From Membranipora membranacea (lineage: Eukaryota > Bryozoa > Gymnolaemata > Cheilostomatida > Membraniporidae): a stretch of 64,000 nucleotides of DNA. Below are positions 34,940 to 48,400 of this stretch, one piece after another (within the stretch, counting starts at the first letter, position 1; each line of letters starts with the position of its first letter). The DNA lies in the NCBI GenBank assembly GCA_914767715.1, contig OU612071.1:26099681-26163680 (forward strand). The letters are read 5' to 3'. Under the pieces are notes generated by a model that did no database searches, was not told where the DNA came from, and saw nothing but the letters and a program-made list of their open reading frames with translations. Made by a program: the position numbers and the translations under genes.

Positions 34940-36640
34940 TTAAGGAGAGATGGAGAGACACTCAACCCCAAAAATCAAAGGAAGGACTTGCAGAGGCCTG
35001 ATGAAATAGAGGGACTGATGAGGCTGATAAGCGAATCCGAAGTCAAAGTACAGTTAGAGAAGATGCAAAATAGGAAGGCAACTGGACCAGATGAATTCCC
35101 AATGTGGGTTAAAAAAAGGATCGCCGGTGTTATCTCCGTCCGAGGACTGAGAAATATCAGTGCCTTAAGGGCGCGGCCGCCGTATTCGGCGCCAACTTGC
35201 TCTCAGTTTGCAGGCAGGTCGAAGCACACCTTGGGCGTCATATGACCCCAGTAGTCAGTAGACCGCAGCGGGATTCAAACCCAGGACCTCCAACGCTTGC
35301 GCGTTAAAGGGCAGGCACTCTAACCAACTGAGGTAGTGAAGAGTCTTAGGCAGACAGGTTTGACCTGGATGACAGGTGTAGTACAAGATGTACAGGAAAA
35401 TGGGATACCACCAGAATGGAGAAAAAGCAAAATCACGCCTTTGTATAAGCAAAACGGAGGTCCTCTTAGCTGTTCAAACTATAGAGGGATAAAACTCCTC
35501 AGTCATTGTCTAAAGCTCTTGGAGCGAGTGATAGAGGCGAGGTTAAGGGAAATGAGTATGATCAGTGGCAGGCTGTATGGCTTCCAGAAATGGAAGTCAA
35601 CAACACAGCCCATGTTTTGTTTTTTGGTACTCCAGGAAAAGATGAGGGAATACGAAAATGACTTGCATATGGTTTTTTGTCGACCTAGAGAAGGCGTATG
35701 ATACAGTACCTAGAGACCTAATCTTAAACTGTCTGAGGAAGCGTGGAGTTCCAGAGTCATATGTAAGCGCAATCAGAGACATGTACAAAGACTGCAAAGC
35801 ATCAGTTGTGACAAGTAGTGTAGGTGAAACAGATGAGATCGAGATAGAAGTAGGATTACATCAAGGATCTGCACTTAGCCCTTTCCTTTTAAAATTGATC
35901 TTTGATGTCATCACCGAGGAGATTCAGGAGGACACTCTGTGGGCAATGCTGTTTGCTGGCGACCTTGTTCCCTGCGATGAAACTAGGGAGAGGATGGAAG
36001 AGAGTCTTGAGAACTAGAGGGGTGTTTAGAAGATCCATGATTAAAAGTAAGTAGGCCAAAGACAGAGTATCTTGCGCCAGCCGGAAACTTACAAAGGATA
36101 TAAATGAAGAAGTATGATGGAGAAGGTTCAACTGATCTGCCGCAGTTATCAACATTCAAATACCCGGGAACCACAATAGATCAACAGGGGGGATGCGGAA
36201 TAGAAGTTGCAAAGAGGATAGAGAAGGCATGGAATAGATGGAGAGAGCTGACAGGAGTGTTTTGCGATAAGAAAATTCCCACCAAGCTCAAGATTCTATT
36301 GTACAAGACAGCCATGAAACCTAGACTGATGCATGGAAATGAGATCTGGCCACTGACTCAAAGACAATAAGTCAAGGTTAGTGCAACTGAGATGAGGATG
36401 CTCCGACACATTTATAATATAGACTGGGAAGAGCATAAGACAAATGAGAGTATAAGGGTGGAGGCCAAAAAGAAGCGATTGGAATAGGTATGAGGATAAG
36501 ACGTCTTCATTGGTACGGACATGTACGCAGGAGAGATAGGGAGGAAGATATCAGAATGGTGGCTGAGATGAAAATACAGGGAAAGAGAAAGGGAGGGAGG
36601 CCAAAGAAAAGATAGATGGATACAGTGAAAGATGATATGC
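34940..36640 (+). pseudogene. RTE-clade LINE, reverse transcriptase half
   Basis: Starting at TTAA, broken frames give the RT in order: EKMQNRKATGPDEFPMW, GIPPEWRKSKITPLYKQNGG with NYRGIKLL, the finger/palm segment with DLEKAYDTVPRDLI, EVGLHQGSALSPFL, then LFAGDLVP where FADD is expected. The catalytic pair is therefore lost (Asp to Gly). Thumb and C-terminal motifs follow (FKYPGTTID, KTAMKPRLMHGNEIW, KRWMD-like) to about 36640. There are several stops and frameshifts. The endonuclease half is absent here and is found at 54843-56335 on the other strand. Confidence 0.85.
35108..35336 (-). repeat. GC-rich tRNA-derived SINE inside the RTE
   Basis: It interrupts the RT frame between FPMW and KSLRQTGL. 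On the minus strand it starts with A-box-like TACCTCAGTTGGTTAGAGTG and B-box-like GGGTTTGAATCCC, then a GC-rich body and a T-rich end. It is clearly more GC-rich than its surroundings. The target duplication is unclear. Confidence 0.6.
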
Positions 36641-39600
36641 TGATATGCTTTGGTGTTTCTTGCGATTCTATATTTACTAACGAGCAGCATGGAAATAAAT
36701 TTGGATCAAGACGATACCGGACATGACACAGATATGATTAAGGCAGCTAATCAAAAAGTTGATGAGATTCCGGGGGTTTTACAATTAGAATGAGCCAAGC
36801 TTTACTTAAGCAAATTATCACTAAAACGTCGCACAAATCATCACTTGGTTGCTCTGTCAATCAGACAAAATTGCTCCCAAGACAAGGCAAGACAAGGCAA
36901 GTGGTCATTGCTCCCATTTTACAAATCAGAAACACCCTGTGGTGTGGCAGCTAGCAAGCTAGAGTGATTTGAATGAAATCTTTTGTTTTAGAGAACCATT
37001 TTTAGGAGGGATAATTGGATGAATGTCCCCTACTTTGTTCAGTTAAGTTAAGGCAAGGATGAGGCTTGGAATTTGTCTGGATAGATTTCCTCTTTGCTCT
37101 TTCCTCTTCGTTACATGTCATCAGTACTTGCATTATAATAAAAATGGATTTACCTGTGCCATAATCAACTACTTCGGAATTTTGCACAGTAGGGCAGAAC
37201 TGAGTGGTGCGTAAAATCGTTTTGTCATTAGATGCTAGATTTCCAGCCTGACTAATGAAAATGCAACATAGCTAAAGTGGCAGATAATTAATGGGCAGGC
37301 TGACCCGCAACATTCAGCATTCAAGGATCTGCTGTTCATGTATGCCTTAATTGATATGGAGTACAAAGTCATTCACTGATCATGATAGCTAACAAAGACA
37401 GAAGATATGTTGTAATCAAAGAAACATTTCACCATCTCGCTCTCAAACAAATAAACACGCAACAGTTAACTACGACAGAGGTATCATCCAAGTAAATTCA
37501 CATTATATGAATAGTCTCTCTTTGGCCTACAGTATTTCATTGATTCTTAGATGATCAAATTGATTAAGAACAATTCTGTTTTGGACGCTCTTCATTGTTA
37601 TATAATTGATATATATGACTCATTATAATAATTTTGTTTCAGCATCATTGGTATCAGTGCTTAAAGGGAATATCATCTATTATTTCTTCCCTACAACGTA
37701 AGGAACAAAAGGAAACACATAAGGTACATAGGGTTTTACCCTCTCCAATAGTCTCCTGCCCCAGCCGTAATGAGCTGTAAAATTTAACAAATGAAACTCA
37801 TGCTAAGGTTTGTGTACAAACTGTCAATGATGGGTCATTCAATTGAGTATAGTGCAATAGAAATCACTTTTAAATGATTTCCTATTATAGGAAATAATAA
37901 TAATATTTTTACAACGCTGATGACTCACCATTGGTTGTCATTGTTGCAATCATAAGGATGATGAGGAACAGACTGATTAACTGATTTCATCCTGCCTGGA
38001 AATCAGGTCATTAAACTCAATTTGGCTTCCAAACCTTCCATGAAACACAAATAGCTTGTTGCGCCAAATACTATTAACTGCTCCATAAGAAATTTGCTAC
38101 ACAGTCCGTTCCTGACAATAACAAAGTGACAGCAAAATCATACTACATTGAGTTTGAAACCCTCTGTCAGAAAATCTTTATGAGAGAAGATAGGGGGATG
38201 TTTTCGTGCAGCTTGAGCTATGGGATTATATGCAGGGTCACATCATTTGGCTCAAAAAGTGAAGGGGGCGGTAAATTTGTTAGGACTCACACAAAATTAC
38301 AGCTTATACAGCTACTATAAAACACACATCACATGTTCAGTTCATTAAATTTCAGGTAATCCAACAGAAAAATCGCCAAATATTATTGCCATGACACTAA
38401 CACTATGGCTGCTAAATAATATGAAATTTCCATTTGTAAGTTTTGAAATTAATGCACATATAAGTAACAGTGGGGGTTTAATTTTTAGCAAGACTTCAGC
38501 ATTGTCTTTGCTAGGGTGTAGCAAAAGGTTTGGGTCCAAAACAAAAGCAGCAATAGTAAGCATTGTCAGTATTTGGTGTCTTCCATTGAACGAGTGTGCC
38601 TTTATTGAGGCATCCAAGGATTATTCTGAAAATTTGAATTATATTTTTCATAGTAGCTGTTGGCAAGTTGCTCTTGGTGCAGTGAGTTCTGTGCTCTTCT
38701 GTACCTCACGGAAAAAAGGCTTTTAACACTCAATCATAATGTTGATGAGTTACCGTCCTCATCATCTGGTACAGCTGTGATCATCATCTTGTCTGACAGA
38801 ATATCTTGGAATTCACCAGCTATGTGATCTGACCTTAACATAGGCCGATAAGCAATGTGGCTGGGATCAGTTTATAACAGAGAGGGATAGATTACAATTT
38901 GTTGTCAAGTCTATTGTAAAGGGTCCCCTGGACAGTGTACAGTATTGTAAAGTGTCCAGGTGGATGTTTTCGGACGGGGATAGATACCAAAATACTATAA
39001 CGGTTTTCAATGCCTTTCAATGCCCAACTTTCAGTAACCTGTCTTGTGTTGGGACTAAATAAAATCAATCCCCTCATTTGCGTGGTCCTTAACAATATAT
39101 GTGATGTATATGATGTGAGAGTCAAAATTTAACATGTAACCTTATTTTCACCATCTAAGGATTATAGTCCCTGTCTACAACCTCAGAAAAGCAGACACAC
39201 CCAAAATTATGAACAAACATCCTACATAGAGTTTATAGTTCTAAATCCGAGACAATGATATATTAGGCAAAGTGTCAATGAGCTGTGTGTCATACAGTCT
39301 TGCATTTGCTGTTCCCACTTTGAGTTATATTATTCCTTCACAAGGAAAAGTCCGGTAATTTATACATCACATCTCCTCTACAATTCTTTGTTGAATGTTG
39401 TTTCTATTGCTATCCAATAAATACATCATTGACAGCATCAACAGGCTGCGTGATATACATCCTTGCTCAGGGTCCAGTGTTTGGGGGAGTTTTTTCTATT
39501 GCAATCAGATCATAACATCGTTGACAACATCTACAGTTTGCGTGGTATGTAACCTTATGCAGCTACCTCTTTCCCCATTAAGTGACTTACATTGCTATCA

Positions 39601-41020
39601 GAGCTCTATATTTTCATTGTATTATGTCCTGTAATCTGAGTAACAGCTTTCATTTTTCTGTTACGTATCAAACAATAAGTTGTTTTGGTGAAGGTTGTTG
39701 CTCTCAGTCATCAACCATTGCTGTCACTCAAGTTAACAAAGTGTTTAATCTCAGCATTGCCAGCTAACATGCAAATAATCTTCTGAAACTGATTCTCAAA
39801 ACAACAGAGTGGATTTAGAGAAGGAAGGGATGTTGTCAATTTTTTTAAGTGGACGGAAAAAATGTTACTAAATGATTCATACCACTGTACAATACACTAG
39901 TCCTTGGCTAGAGACATCTACTTGAGCCTTGACTCAAAGCCTCCTCAGGTGCAAGGACTTGCACAAACAGCGTTTAGGGATACTTCAAACATAGCCCAAG
40001 ACCCCCTCCCCACCCTTCCTCATATGCTAATCCACACTAACACAGGTACGGTTGCTTTTGAATTAGTCATAGACGAAAGTCGTAGTCATCCCAGCAGCCA
40101 CACAAGACAACAGTTTATCGCAATAAAAGTTTGAAGATGGCCAGTTTTTAAATGACAAAACATCGTTCTGAGTATGTCATCAGTAATGCAAATGTGCAAC
40201 ATTGTGTATGCAGTTAGACCCCGTACGATAACACCACTTGGTATTCACAAAATTCTGCTTTTGCCATGTTATAGTTTTTCTGGCTTGTTCTCTGCTGGAG
40301 TTGGTAATTATGGCAGAATTTATCTCTTTTAATTATTTCTTTAAGCAGATGCTCCCATTTTGCCTTTCCCAGGATCTGTCCTGTGAAGTTGTTGAAAATG
40401 ATGTAGCTGCGCTTAGTATTCGGATTATGATTATGATAATTGACTACTTATGGTGACTGCATTATCCCATTTTCACAAAGCCCAAAACAAATGGGGAATA
40501 TGTGACATAGACATCATATACGTAGGCAACATAGCTTTTCTGTCTGACCTGCAGGTTACATATCCTGATCATTCGAAATATAGGAAGTTCATTCCAACAG
40601 GTCAGCTTAATGGCCCAAAATTGAAGCAGAATGACATAAGCGCAAGCTGGTTAATCAGTAGTGTTACCTGGGTGTTTCATATTTAAAAACAGAAATGATG
40701 CTGTGATTTTATCGTATAGGATATTGAACCAATTCACATAAACAGTTAATGCCAGGAGAAAACTTAGATTGAGAATGATTTTAGAGAGGGTAATTGGAAA
40801 AAACAGTTGGATCAGCAAAGCCATTGAATACAACAGAAGCTAATGATTACTTCCAACTCCAATAAACTGATGAGAATTTTGAAACTATCGAAGGCAAAAC
40901 ATAATTGTCCAAAACTACAATAGCGCACCCGCATATAGTGTTTTATGGCTAAAAGATATACACCCGGGCAATGTTGAAGCTTAGGCATGTGACTGGATGA
41001 AATGTTGTTAGGCCTGGTGT
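36641..41020. other. Unassigned DNA, includes repeat copy
   Basis: It holds one copy of the unclassified repeat (about 36770-36900, sharing CTTACTTAAGCAAATTATCAC-type sequence with position 620). By the inversion model the first part would be former flanking DNA of atlastin, and the rest is intron of the P2X7-C-like gene. The 111-codon frame at 38391-38726 has no domain and is open on both strands, so it is not called. Confidence 0.4.
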
Positions 41021-41026
41021 ACTCCA

Positions 41027-41260
41027 GGGGGGGGGGGGGTGGGGGGAGGGGGTTCTTTCAATTAGCAACAGAAAAAATAGCAATCTGATTGCTCACTCAG
41101 CAAGTACGCGATACCTGCCAGTCATTGAAGGAGCTATATATTGTGGTTGAGCGATTTTGGGTAATTGAAACACCAACTGAGTGATAATTTTGACAGATGT
41201 GATGGTGATATCTTGCTTTAGTAATTGAAAGACCCCTCTGAGTAACATTACCAAGGAGTT
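41027..41260. repeat. Poly-G tract plus unclassified repeat copy
   Basis: G runs of 13, 6 and 5 at 41027-41052, interrupted by T and A, precede a TTCTTTCAATTAGCAA core related to the repeat at 590. A GTAATTGAAAGACCCC core in the opposite sense lies near 41220. Confidence 0.5.
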
Positions 41261-41357
41261 TATACACATTGGTTGTTGTATCATTGAACTTTCTGAGGGC
41301 GTTCATTGGATATATATAACCAGATTATTCTACATGCAGCCATGGTGTGTTTTCCAG

Positions 41358-41568
41358 GACATGAATCCGGACTGGTGCAAATGCGGAGGAGTGTGTGTTG
41401 TCTGGCCACAACAGGATATGAATCATTGCTGCCGGGATAACCCAGTATGGGATACAAAGAGTGAGGAAGAGTTGGACATACAATGTATCACCGAGTCAAC
41501 CAATATAAAATACGTACTCCGACCTGCTCCCCTCAGGGTAGCTTACACCAACTTCTGTACTCAGCATC
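41358..41568 (+). CDS. P2X7-C-like protein, cysteine exon
   Basis: It follows GTGTGTTTTCCAG and ends CATC|GTAAGT. It encodes DMNPDWCKCGGVCVVWPQQD, then NHCCRD, an acidic stretch with a further Cys (IQCITE), and RVAYTNFCTQHR. The order W-C-x-C-G-x-x-C, then CC, then C matches the zinc-binding C-terminal domain of P2X7 receptors (P2RX7_C), which also occurs in many stand-alone invertebrate proteins without the channel part. No P2X channel domain is present. The exon starts in phase 0, agreeing with the exon at 34411-34602. Confidence 0.75.
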
Positions 41569-41802
41569 GTAAGTAATTTAAAAAAACAAAGAAAAGTAAT
41601 TATACCTCGAGTAAGACAGGTGCTTTAATGGAGTCTTATAGCGCTCACTTTGTGTCAATTTTTGAGATGCATTGCTCACAACTGTATGACGTCGACTGAC
41701 ACTAGTCACATAACTTCACAAGGATATGATTGGGAAGTTTCTTACTTTTTTATGCTTTCAAAGGAGATTTATTCCACCATTTTTATTAGAGCACAATGAC
41801 AG

Positions 41803-42078
41803 CCTGATGCAACAACTCTTGTGCCAAACAACATTTGGAGCCAGGATGCCATTGGCAGACTCCACATAAGGCAACAATGCCTATCTGGCTATCGCAAGAT
41901 AATATTCTTCACCTCCCCATATATTGGCAAAGGCCAACGAAGACCGTTGCCCTCATGTATTTACATGATGATAAGGGCAACATATCCAGACACTGACAAT
42001 GATGAGGAATTTGCCAATGCTGACTTCAGAGTCTATTTGTGGTGGATTTTTCCACCACAGCTGAACATTCAAAAATAA
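41803..42078 (+). CDS. P2X7-C-like protein, last exon
   Basis: It encodes IWSQDAIGRLHIRQQC, then RRPLPSCIYMMIRATYPDTD and NADFRVYLWWIF, stopping at 42078. The R-PSC-x-x-x-IR-x-x-YP block is the second conserved part of the P2RX7_C fold. The acceptor at 41802 is phase 0, but the preceding exon ends in phase 1. Either a weaker donor (41573, GTAATT) with an acceptor at 41840 is used, or the gene has lost frame. It faces the transposase gene tail to tail, 254 bp away. Confidence 0.7.
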   Translation, partial: PDATTLVPNNIWSQDAIGRLHIRQQCLSGYRKIIFFTSPYIGKGQRRPLPSCIYMMIRATYPDTDNDEEFANADFRVYLWWIFPPQLNIQK

Positions 42079-42331
42079 ATTCATGAATCCTGAGTTGTCT
42101 TCTCCTTTCATCATTTTTATAACTTTCTAATTTTAATAATAATATGCTTTTAATAACTGAACTTAACTATTACAATCCATCTAAAATATTTCATCAGCCA
42201 GTATTATAATAATGCTTTTAGTAACTGATTTTAACTCTTACACAACCATCTAGAATTTTCCCTGTGTCCTGCTGTTGCATCAGCAAGTATCATATTACAT
42301 TATGCTTTTTATAACTGAACATCAGAGGTGT

Positions 42332-42453
42332 CTAGTCAGTTAATATCCAGCAGCTCTCAAGCTCGCTGGTGGCTTCTTGACTGGCAATATTGAAAGCATC
42401 GACAAAGGTCTTCTCCCACATGACCTTCCGTACCTCTCCATCAAGTGGTGATT
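42332..42453 (-). CDS. Possible last transposase exon
   Basis: It follows ATTGCAG. Phase 0 gives NHHLMERYGRSC and an early stop; another frame gives a more protein-like SPLDGEVRKVMWEKTF to WILTD stop (42332). Neither reaches the family's later catalytic motifs. Confidence 0.35.
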
Positions 42454-45400
42454 CTGCAATATAATCATACATATTGGTTCAAAGTCATTATCAATAACTT
42501 AGAATATTGTGTATTATGTATTCAACACCAAGTCTATAGACAAAACACTGATGCTGTGTGTTTTGTCTATGATGAGGATCAGACATCAATAGCAAACAAA
42601 TCTGAGTTTGGAGGACCAGACTTTGGCCGCCACTCCAAGTTATAACCTTGATCTAGATGCGCCCGCCAGCTTGTCAGAGCCCTAATATAATTAAAATAAC
42701 GCCAGATGCCAGTTGGAAATATATAAACTATTTACCTCCCAGTCAATTTACCAAGTAAAATATTAAGTTTAATACCCCTAAACGCCTGTCAATTCCCTTT
42801 ATGTATGAACATGTTATACAGGATATATAAATTTTTTTACCTATGGTGACTCAATATGGATGAAGAGAAAAAAATAAAGCATGAAAATAAAAGTTTCTCT
42901 ACTAAGTTGGATTTCATTTGGAGTTAGTTGACCTAGCACACATTGATCTCTAGGAGGTTTTTTCAGGTTCCGAATTTGTACTGGTTATATGTATGTATTT
43001 GTGATCTCCTTAGATCAGAGAGAGAGTGAGGGAGGGAGAGAGAGAGAAAATGAAATGGATTTTTCCTCCATTTGTGTTCATGGTATATAGATAATAAATA
43101 TTTTAACTCAAGCTGTTTTATAGAGCTAAAAATATAAAAGTGAAAAAACACCTACAAATCTGCCTACTGTGTTATATATCAAGGTATTATATGACTTAGC
43201 ATCATAAACCAACTCTTCCGAACATGAAAGAGTGTAACGCTACAATTTAATACGGATCTGACTATATCACGGGACAAAAATAAAAGTATAACATTGCATG
43301 TAGAGCTCATCTTCGGAAGATTTCCAAAGTATTTTTTTCTGAATCTCACCTTTACAAGATTGTTAGCTACTATCTTGCTGGTAGCAGCATCAATAAACGT
43401 GTACATACCATACATGGCACTGTGGCCAGGTGAATCGAATCGGCCATCTCCATTCAGTCTCAAGGGCTGTTCTACCTCTTTCAACACCGCGTCCATCTGC
43501 GTCAGGTACACGTCTTGTACAACCTGTAACATACAAAGTTATTTTTATGATATCAACAAGCTGGAGTGGCCGATATTATTACACTTGTATATATTTACAA
43601 TCAGTATCATGTAGTTACTTGATTAGTTTTGAGGCTATTATTAGGAGTATTCGAACCATGGGAAGACCTCCCGGTTCGCGCTGAGCCCAAAGTGTGAGTT
43701 CGCGCCAGATATGGAAGTACAATGAGATGGCCTGCTGAGTAGTTATCATCTAGGTCTTGGACTGAAATGGCCCAGGTTTGTCAATGGGAATTGATACATA
43801 TTTTGAGGGCAGGTCAAGTGGTGACAACCCAGCTCGATATAAACTAGATAATGCTGAGCAAACGGTTGTCTATAACTCCTTTTTTGAGCAAGCAAAGTTT
43901 TCACTTGATTCGAAGTCATGGAAAACATCTTTCCGAAAGTTATTCAGTTTGGTGATATAAAAAGCGTACCGTAATACCTCACTTATAAGACACCGGACTT
44001 ATAAGTGAAGCACCTCCCTCGGAAAATATATAAATGCTCCAGTTATAAAGCATCCCACAGCTATAAGGCATCCCTTTGAAAAAATAATTGACCTGGTTGG
44101 GATTCGAACCCGCAAATTACTTATTGACAGTGATAGCAAGGCAGACGCTCTACACACAGAGATCCACTATACTTTCACCTAGAATTGAGAATAATTGAGA
44201 AAATTGAGAATCCTGCCAGAGTGGACAACTCTACTATCTTAAAATTGAGAAAATATATCCCTTCAATACATTGTCTCGCATTTTCTCAATTTTTACTTGT
44301 TCTCAATTCTCAAAATTTCCGATAAAACATGAGTTGTAATTTGTTAAAAAAAATTTTCAAGTTGAATTGTTATTTAAAACTACATAAATCCCTCACTATC
44401 CTCCAAATTACATTCCTGCTCAACTATTGTGAGGCAAACCGAGTGGTTTTGACAAGAGAGTAAAGACTGAAAGCGTACAAGCAAGCACTGGACAAATTCC
44501 TTATACTCTTTTTATGATGAAGCAAAATAAGCTTAGCTGTATGTTTTATTTATATGAGTTGGTTGAAGACTGGACAGGTACAGCCTGTATAAAAACATCT
44601 GGCCTGATTAGAAGAAGACTGGTTAGTTTTGAACCAAAGAAAGATGATGATGTGAGTATTTTTTTACTAGAGTAGCCGTAGTACTAGTCATAAAAGTCAA
44701 GTCGAGTACACTTACTCTTAGCAAGGAGTTAAAGGGATGGATAGCTGCTTAGGTGGTAGCCTGTCCTGACAAGCTTGTCAAAGATTGACAAAGCTTGTCA
44801 AGACAGGCTACTTAGATGGGTAGTACTAGTAGCTTAGTTTTTATCTCCAATAATTGATTGATTGATTCCTTGCTGGTGGACTGAGTTACCTCAGTTAGCC
44901 CTGTCTTTGGAACTGAGGGACAGTAAAGGATTAGGGCGAAGTGATGGCAACATGTTGACTAGCGTAGTTAGTGCTCATTCTCATTGAAAGAGCTCCTGAT
45001 CCAGCGATCAGTTGAGTATTTACGTAATCTTTCTCTTGCTCAGATTTACATTGTATGATCTTGTAGGTACACAATCTATATTTCTGGATGTACTTTTTGG
45101 GACAAGGCTGCCAGCAGTTAAGTTGAAGACCCGAATGCTATTCAGAGGAAGACATGGTTCAATGCAAAAATGACTGATCTAGAGAAGATAGCACCCTCCG
45201 CTAAGCGTAAGTAGCCTAAGCCTAATCAGATGTATAATATGCATTACCAGTGTTTTTGTCAGTTGAATTGGTAACAGGAAGCCCTATGTCTTGTGACGTG
45301 TCTAGCGAGCCTACATGGCCACAGATTGGCTTGAGATTATAACACCCTAACCCTAGTTGTTACAAGCCTCATCTAATACAGGTAATTGGTATGTCATCTT

Positions 45401-48400
45401 GCCGATCGTGAGACAATGACATAATCAATATTATATGCAAATTATGGCTTATTGGCGACAAGGTGGATGCACGCAATTATTATTCTCTTCTATGCTCCAT
45501 CTCTCTGATTAAGTCTTTTCCGCTGACACTCATGACATAGTAATATTTGACCATTTCAACCTCATGTGTAAACGCGGCTTAATATTTTGGGCAGAGAGGT
45601 CATGGATTCATTTAGCGTTGTACAAACGAAAGGACAATATACTGAATAATTAACTGGTGTACGCTTTCTGTTTATATCTAGTTTCCTTGATGATGCAAAG
45701 AACGATAGGATCACTTAGGCGGTGAAGAATTTGATGTCTACTCTGTTACATGACCTGTTAACATCCATCAACTCTTTGCAAATGGTATGTTGTTTTCTTA
45801 AAGCAAAGTAGGCCCAAAGTTTATTAGTGTTTGTTTTGAGGAACTACATCATACCGTAGAAGAGTAGGAGAAGTGCGCCTTTCCGCACATAGGCTACTTG
45901 AATAAGCTCAAATTAGCTAGAATTGAGTACTAGCTAACATTAACTCATCTAGCTAAATTTAATTCAAGAAAATATTTACTCCTCTACGGTACTAGTCAAT
46001 GCTAGATGTTTAGACACTTTGAATAGTTTTCATTCTAACGTGGCACTGAGGCAACCATCACAGCAGCTGATTCAATTCATTTGTGCAATCACAACGTAAA
46101 ATCGCAAAGCTCATGCAAAAACTACCAAACCTGACAGGATCACATCTGATCAGACAAAAGACAATTTTGCCGATGCGATACATTGGAAAAAGCATCTTTT
46201 GTTTTATCAGATACTTTCACATTGCCCTTATTGCATAATATAAACATTCTCCTCTTGCAGGTGTAGTGAGAGTCTTGCTGCACAGATCCAGACTGCCACG
46301 CTGTCATATCTCATATGTTGACTGCACGCTGCCAACTCATCACCTGCTGCAAAGAACACTTCAACAAATGTTGTCCGCATTCGTACGGCCATACGAGCTG
46401 AGCTGCAGTCTGAACCAACTTAATATTAGCCTCAAGTTCTGCATTCAGCGTGCAATGAGGTATTGTAAGGTCATCATGACGTCGACATACATATTATGTA
46501 AATACCTACTAAGGATTTTCCTATGACTGTCTTCTGACCTGTACACAGTGCTGTGCTTGATATATTCTAGTGTTTTTTTTACTTGACTCTCATGTTTTAG
46601 TAGCAACTTTTCAGGCTGAATAAAAGGATTAATTTTTTTGTTGAGGACATTGAGGTCAACATCGAGGTGCTATAGTTTTAACTTTGAGAAATCATCTGCT
46701 TATATTTGTATCTTATTAAATACAATATAACCTATCTTACAAGCTTTGTACCCATACCTTTCGCAAAATAAAACTCTTTCCTTGAATTGGCAAATAATAC
46801 CGTTTCTGTTATATCGCTGATTAAGTCGCAGCATAGATATCTAAATGGACATTACTAGCTAACACACAGGATTACTCTATATGAAATGATGAACAAACAG
46901 TGTTGCGGGCCGTAGCTAACCTTTATTGGCGACTATCAAGTCATTAACAACCTGGTCAAATAGTTCACTGCTAAGAATTTCTTTGCCAGCCATCAAAAGT
47001 CAATTGTTTAGATGACTCATAAGGCAATTAATCCTCATCTGCAAATTGAAAAAGCGTTTCTATTGCTCATTGTATACCTCTCTCTATGCACAAGGTTATG
47101 TTTTATAACTATAAAAAAACTACAAAATATCCCAGAAGTTGTCATGACACGCAAAATGAGAGGACAACTTCTTCTTATTTTTTTCCTTTGCCCCTCCCTT
47201 TTTTCTCTTTTCTCCTCCCTCTTTTCCCCACTCTCACCGAGAAGTTTATCCCCGAGCCCTACACACAGAGATCCACTATACTTTCACCTAGAATTGAGAA
47301 TAATTGAGAAAATTGAGAATCCTGCCAGAGTGGACAACTCTACTATCTTAAAATTGAGAAAATATATCCCTTCAATACATTGTCTCGCATTTTCTCAATT
47401 TTTACTTGTTCTCAATTCTCAAAATTTCCGATAAAACATGAGTTGTAATTTGTTAAAAAAAATTTTCAAGTTGAATTGTTATTTAAAACTACATAAATCC
47501 CTCACTATCCTCCAAATTACATTCCTGCTCAACTATTGTGAGGCAAACCGAGTGGTTTTGACAAGAGAGTAAAGACTGAAAGCGTACAAGCAAGCACTGG
47601 ACAAATTCCTTATACTCTTTTTATGATGAAGCAAAATAAGCTTAGCTGTATGTTTTATTTATATGAGTTGGTTGAAGACTGGACAGGTACAGCCTGTATA
47701 AAAACATCTGGCCTGATTAGAAGAAGACTGGTTAGTTTTGAACCAAAGAAAGATGATGATGTGAGTATTTTTTTACTAGAGTAGCCGTAGTACTAGTCAT
47801 AAAAGTCAAGTCGAGTACACTTACTCTTAGCAAGGAGTTAAAGGGATGGATAGCTGCTTAGGTGGTAGCCTGTCCTGACAAGCTTGTCAAAGATTGACAA
47901 AGCTTGTCAAGACAGGTTACTTAGATGGGTAGTACTAGTAGCTTAGTTTTTATCTCCAATAATTGATTGATTGATTCCTTGCTGGTGGACTGAGTTACCT
48001 CAGTTAGCCCTGTCTTTGGAACTGAGGGACAGTAAAGGATTAGGGCGAAGTGATGGCAACATGTTGACTAGCGTAGTTAGTGCTCATTCTCATTGAAAGA
48101 GCTCCTGATCCAGCGATCAGTTGAGTATTTACGTAATCTTTCTCTTGCTCAGATTTACATTGTATGATCTTGTAGGTACACAATCTATATTTCTGGATGT
48201 ACTTTTTGGGACAAGGCTGCCAGCAGTTAAGTTGAAGACCCGAATGCTATTCAGAGGAAGACATGGTTCAATGCAAAAATGACTGATCTAGAGAAGATAG
48301 CACCCTCCGCTAAGCGTAAGTAGCCTAAGCCTAATCAGATGTATAATATGCATTACCAGTGTTTTTGTCAGTTGAATTGGTAACAGGAAGCCCTATGTCT

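Noticed and set aside
38391-38726. 111-codon frame, with a 90-codon antisense frame
   Set aside because: No recognisable domain on either strand and no supporting splice sites; may be chance.
47012-47434. 140-codon plus-strand frame, and its copy at 50121-50438
   Set aside because: It runs through a pyrimidine-rich tract, has no domain or splice context, and changes end at the duplication border.
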